Positions 63,961-64,000 of a DNA stretch of 64,000 nucleotides are shown here, piece after piece. The stretch's first letter is position 1. The number at the start of each line of letters is the position of its first letter. Source of the stretch: Arthrobotrys musiformis (taxonomy: Eukaryota > Ascomycota > Orbiliomycetes > Orbiliales > Orbiliaceae); contig JAVHJL010000012.1 of the NCBI GenBank assembly GCA_036971715.1, positions 1,364,001 through 1,428,000 of the forward strand, in the 5' to 3' direction. The notes beneath the pieces are model-generated. The model was not told the origin of the DNA. It ran no database searches and saw only the letters and a program-made list of their open reading frames with translations. The translations under genes were made by a program, and so were the position numbers.

Positions 63961-64000
63961 ACATACAGAGAATATTTCTGTTTGATACGATAAACCTACT

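Overview
The window looks like nuclear DNA of a filamentous ascomycete (Pezizomycotina). The reasons are GT-AG introns of about 55-85 nt with CTAAC-like branch points, GTAAGT-type donors, and fungus-specific families: a DUF3435 tyrosine recombinase, NACHT and nucleoside-phosphorylase STAND remnants, an RlpA-like secreted protein, a PLAC8 protein and CBM1-like modules. No rRNA or tRNA gene was recognised. Most of the sequence is transposon debris, AT-rich spacer and decayed genes, with a few apparently intact genes between. Many open frames have no ATG or only an alternative start, so starts and splice sites are inferences unless stated.

Layout. 0.4-2 kb: an intact three-exon J-domain gene on the minus strand. 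2.2-6 kb: a minisatellite, a probable LTR and a broken Ty3/Gypsy chromodomain element (minus). 6-10 kb: nested non-autonomous elements, including a 322-bp MITE with perfect 73-bp inverted repeats, and an LTR/PBS-like remnant. 10.9-11.6 kb: an unidentified basic ORF. 13.5-15.4 kb: a Gag fossil, the end of a TIR element and a chromodomain fossil. 15.6-17.8 kb: a decayed DUF3435 recombinase (Starship-captain type) head to head with a patatin-type RING fragment. 18.3-19.25 kb: a spliced secreted gene with four CBM1-like modules. 22-28 kb: an unknown zinc-ribbon ORF, a deleted Gypsy element, an RlpA-like secreted gene and MITEs. 30-32.6 kb: a Copia-like fragment and a 417-codon ORF broken by one TAG. 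38-43.3 kb: small unidentified genes and a secreted effector-like protein. 45-48.6 kb: NLR-type remnants, a PLAC8 gene and a small spliced gene. 49-54 kb: an unknown helical gene, a MITE, a RecQ-like helicase fossil and a spliced secreted effector candidate. 54-64 kb: minisatellites, unknown fossils, a RING-finger gene, an integrase-core transposase and unidentified ORFs.

There is no operon logic. The genes sit in a repeat-rich accessory compartment where secreted proteins, NLR-like genes and mobile elements coexist and decay. The recombinase plus patatin-type pair, together with NLR remnants elsewhere, is consistent with (but does not prove) an eroded Starship-type giant element.
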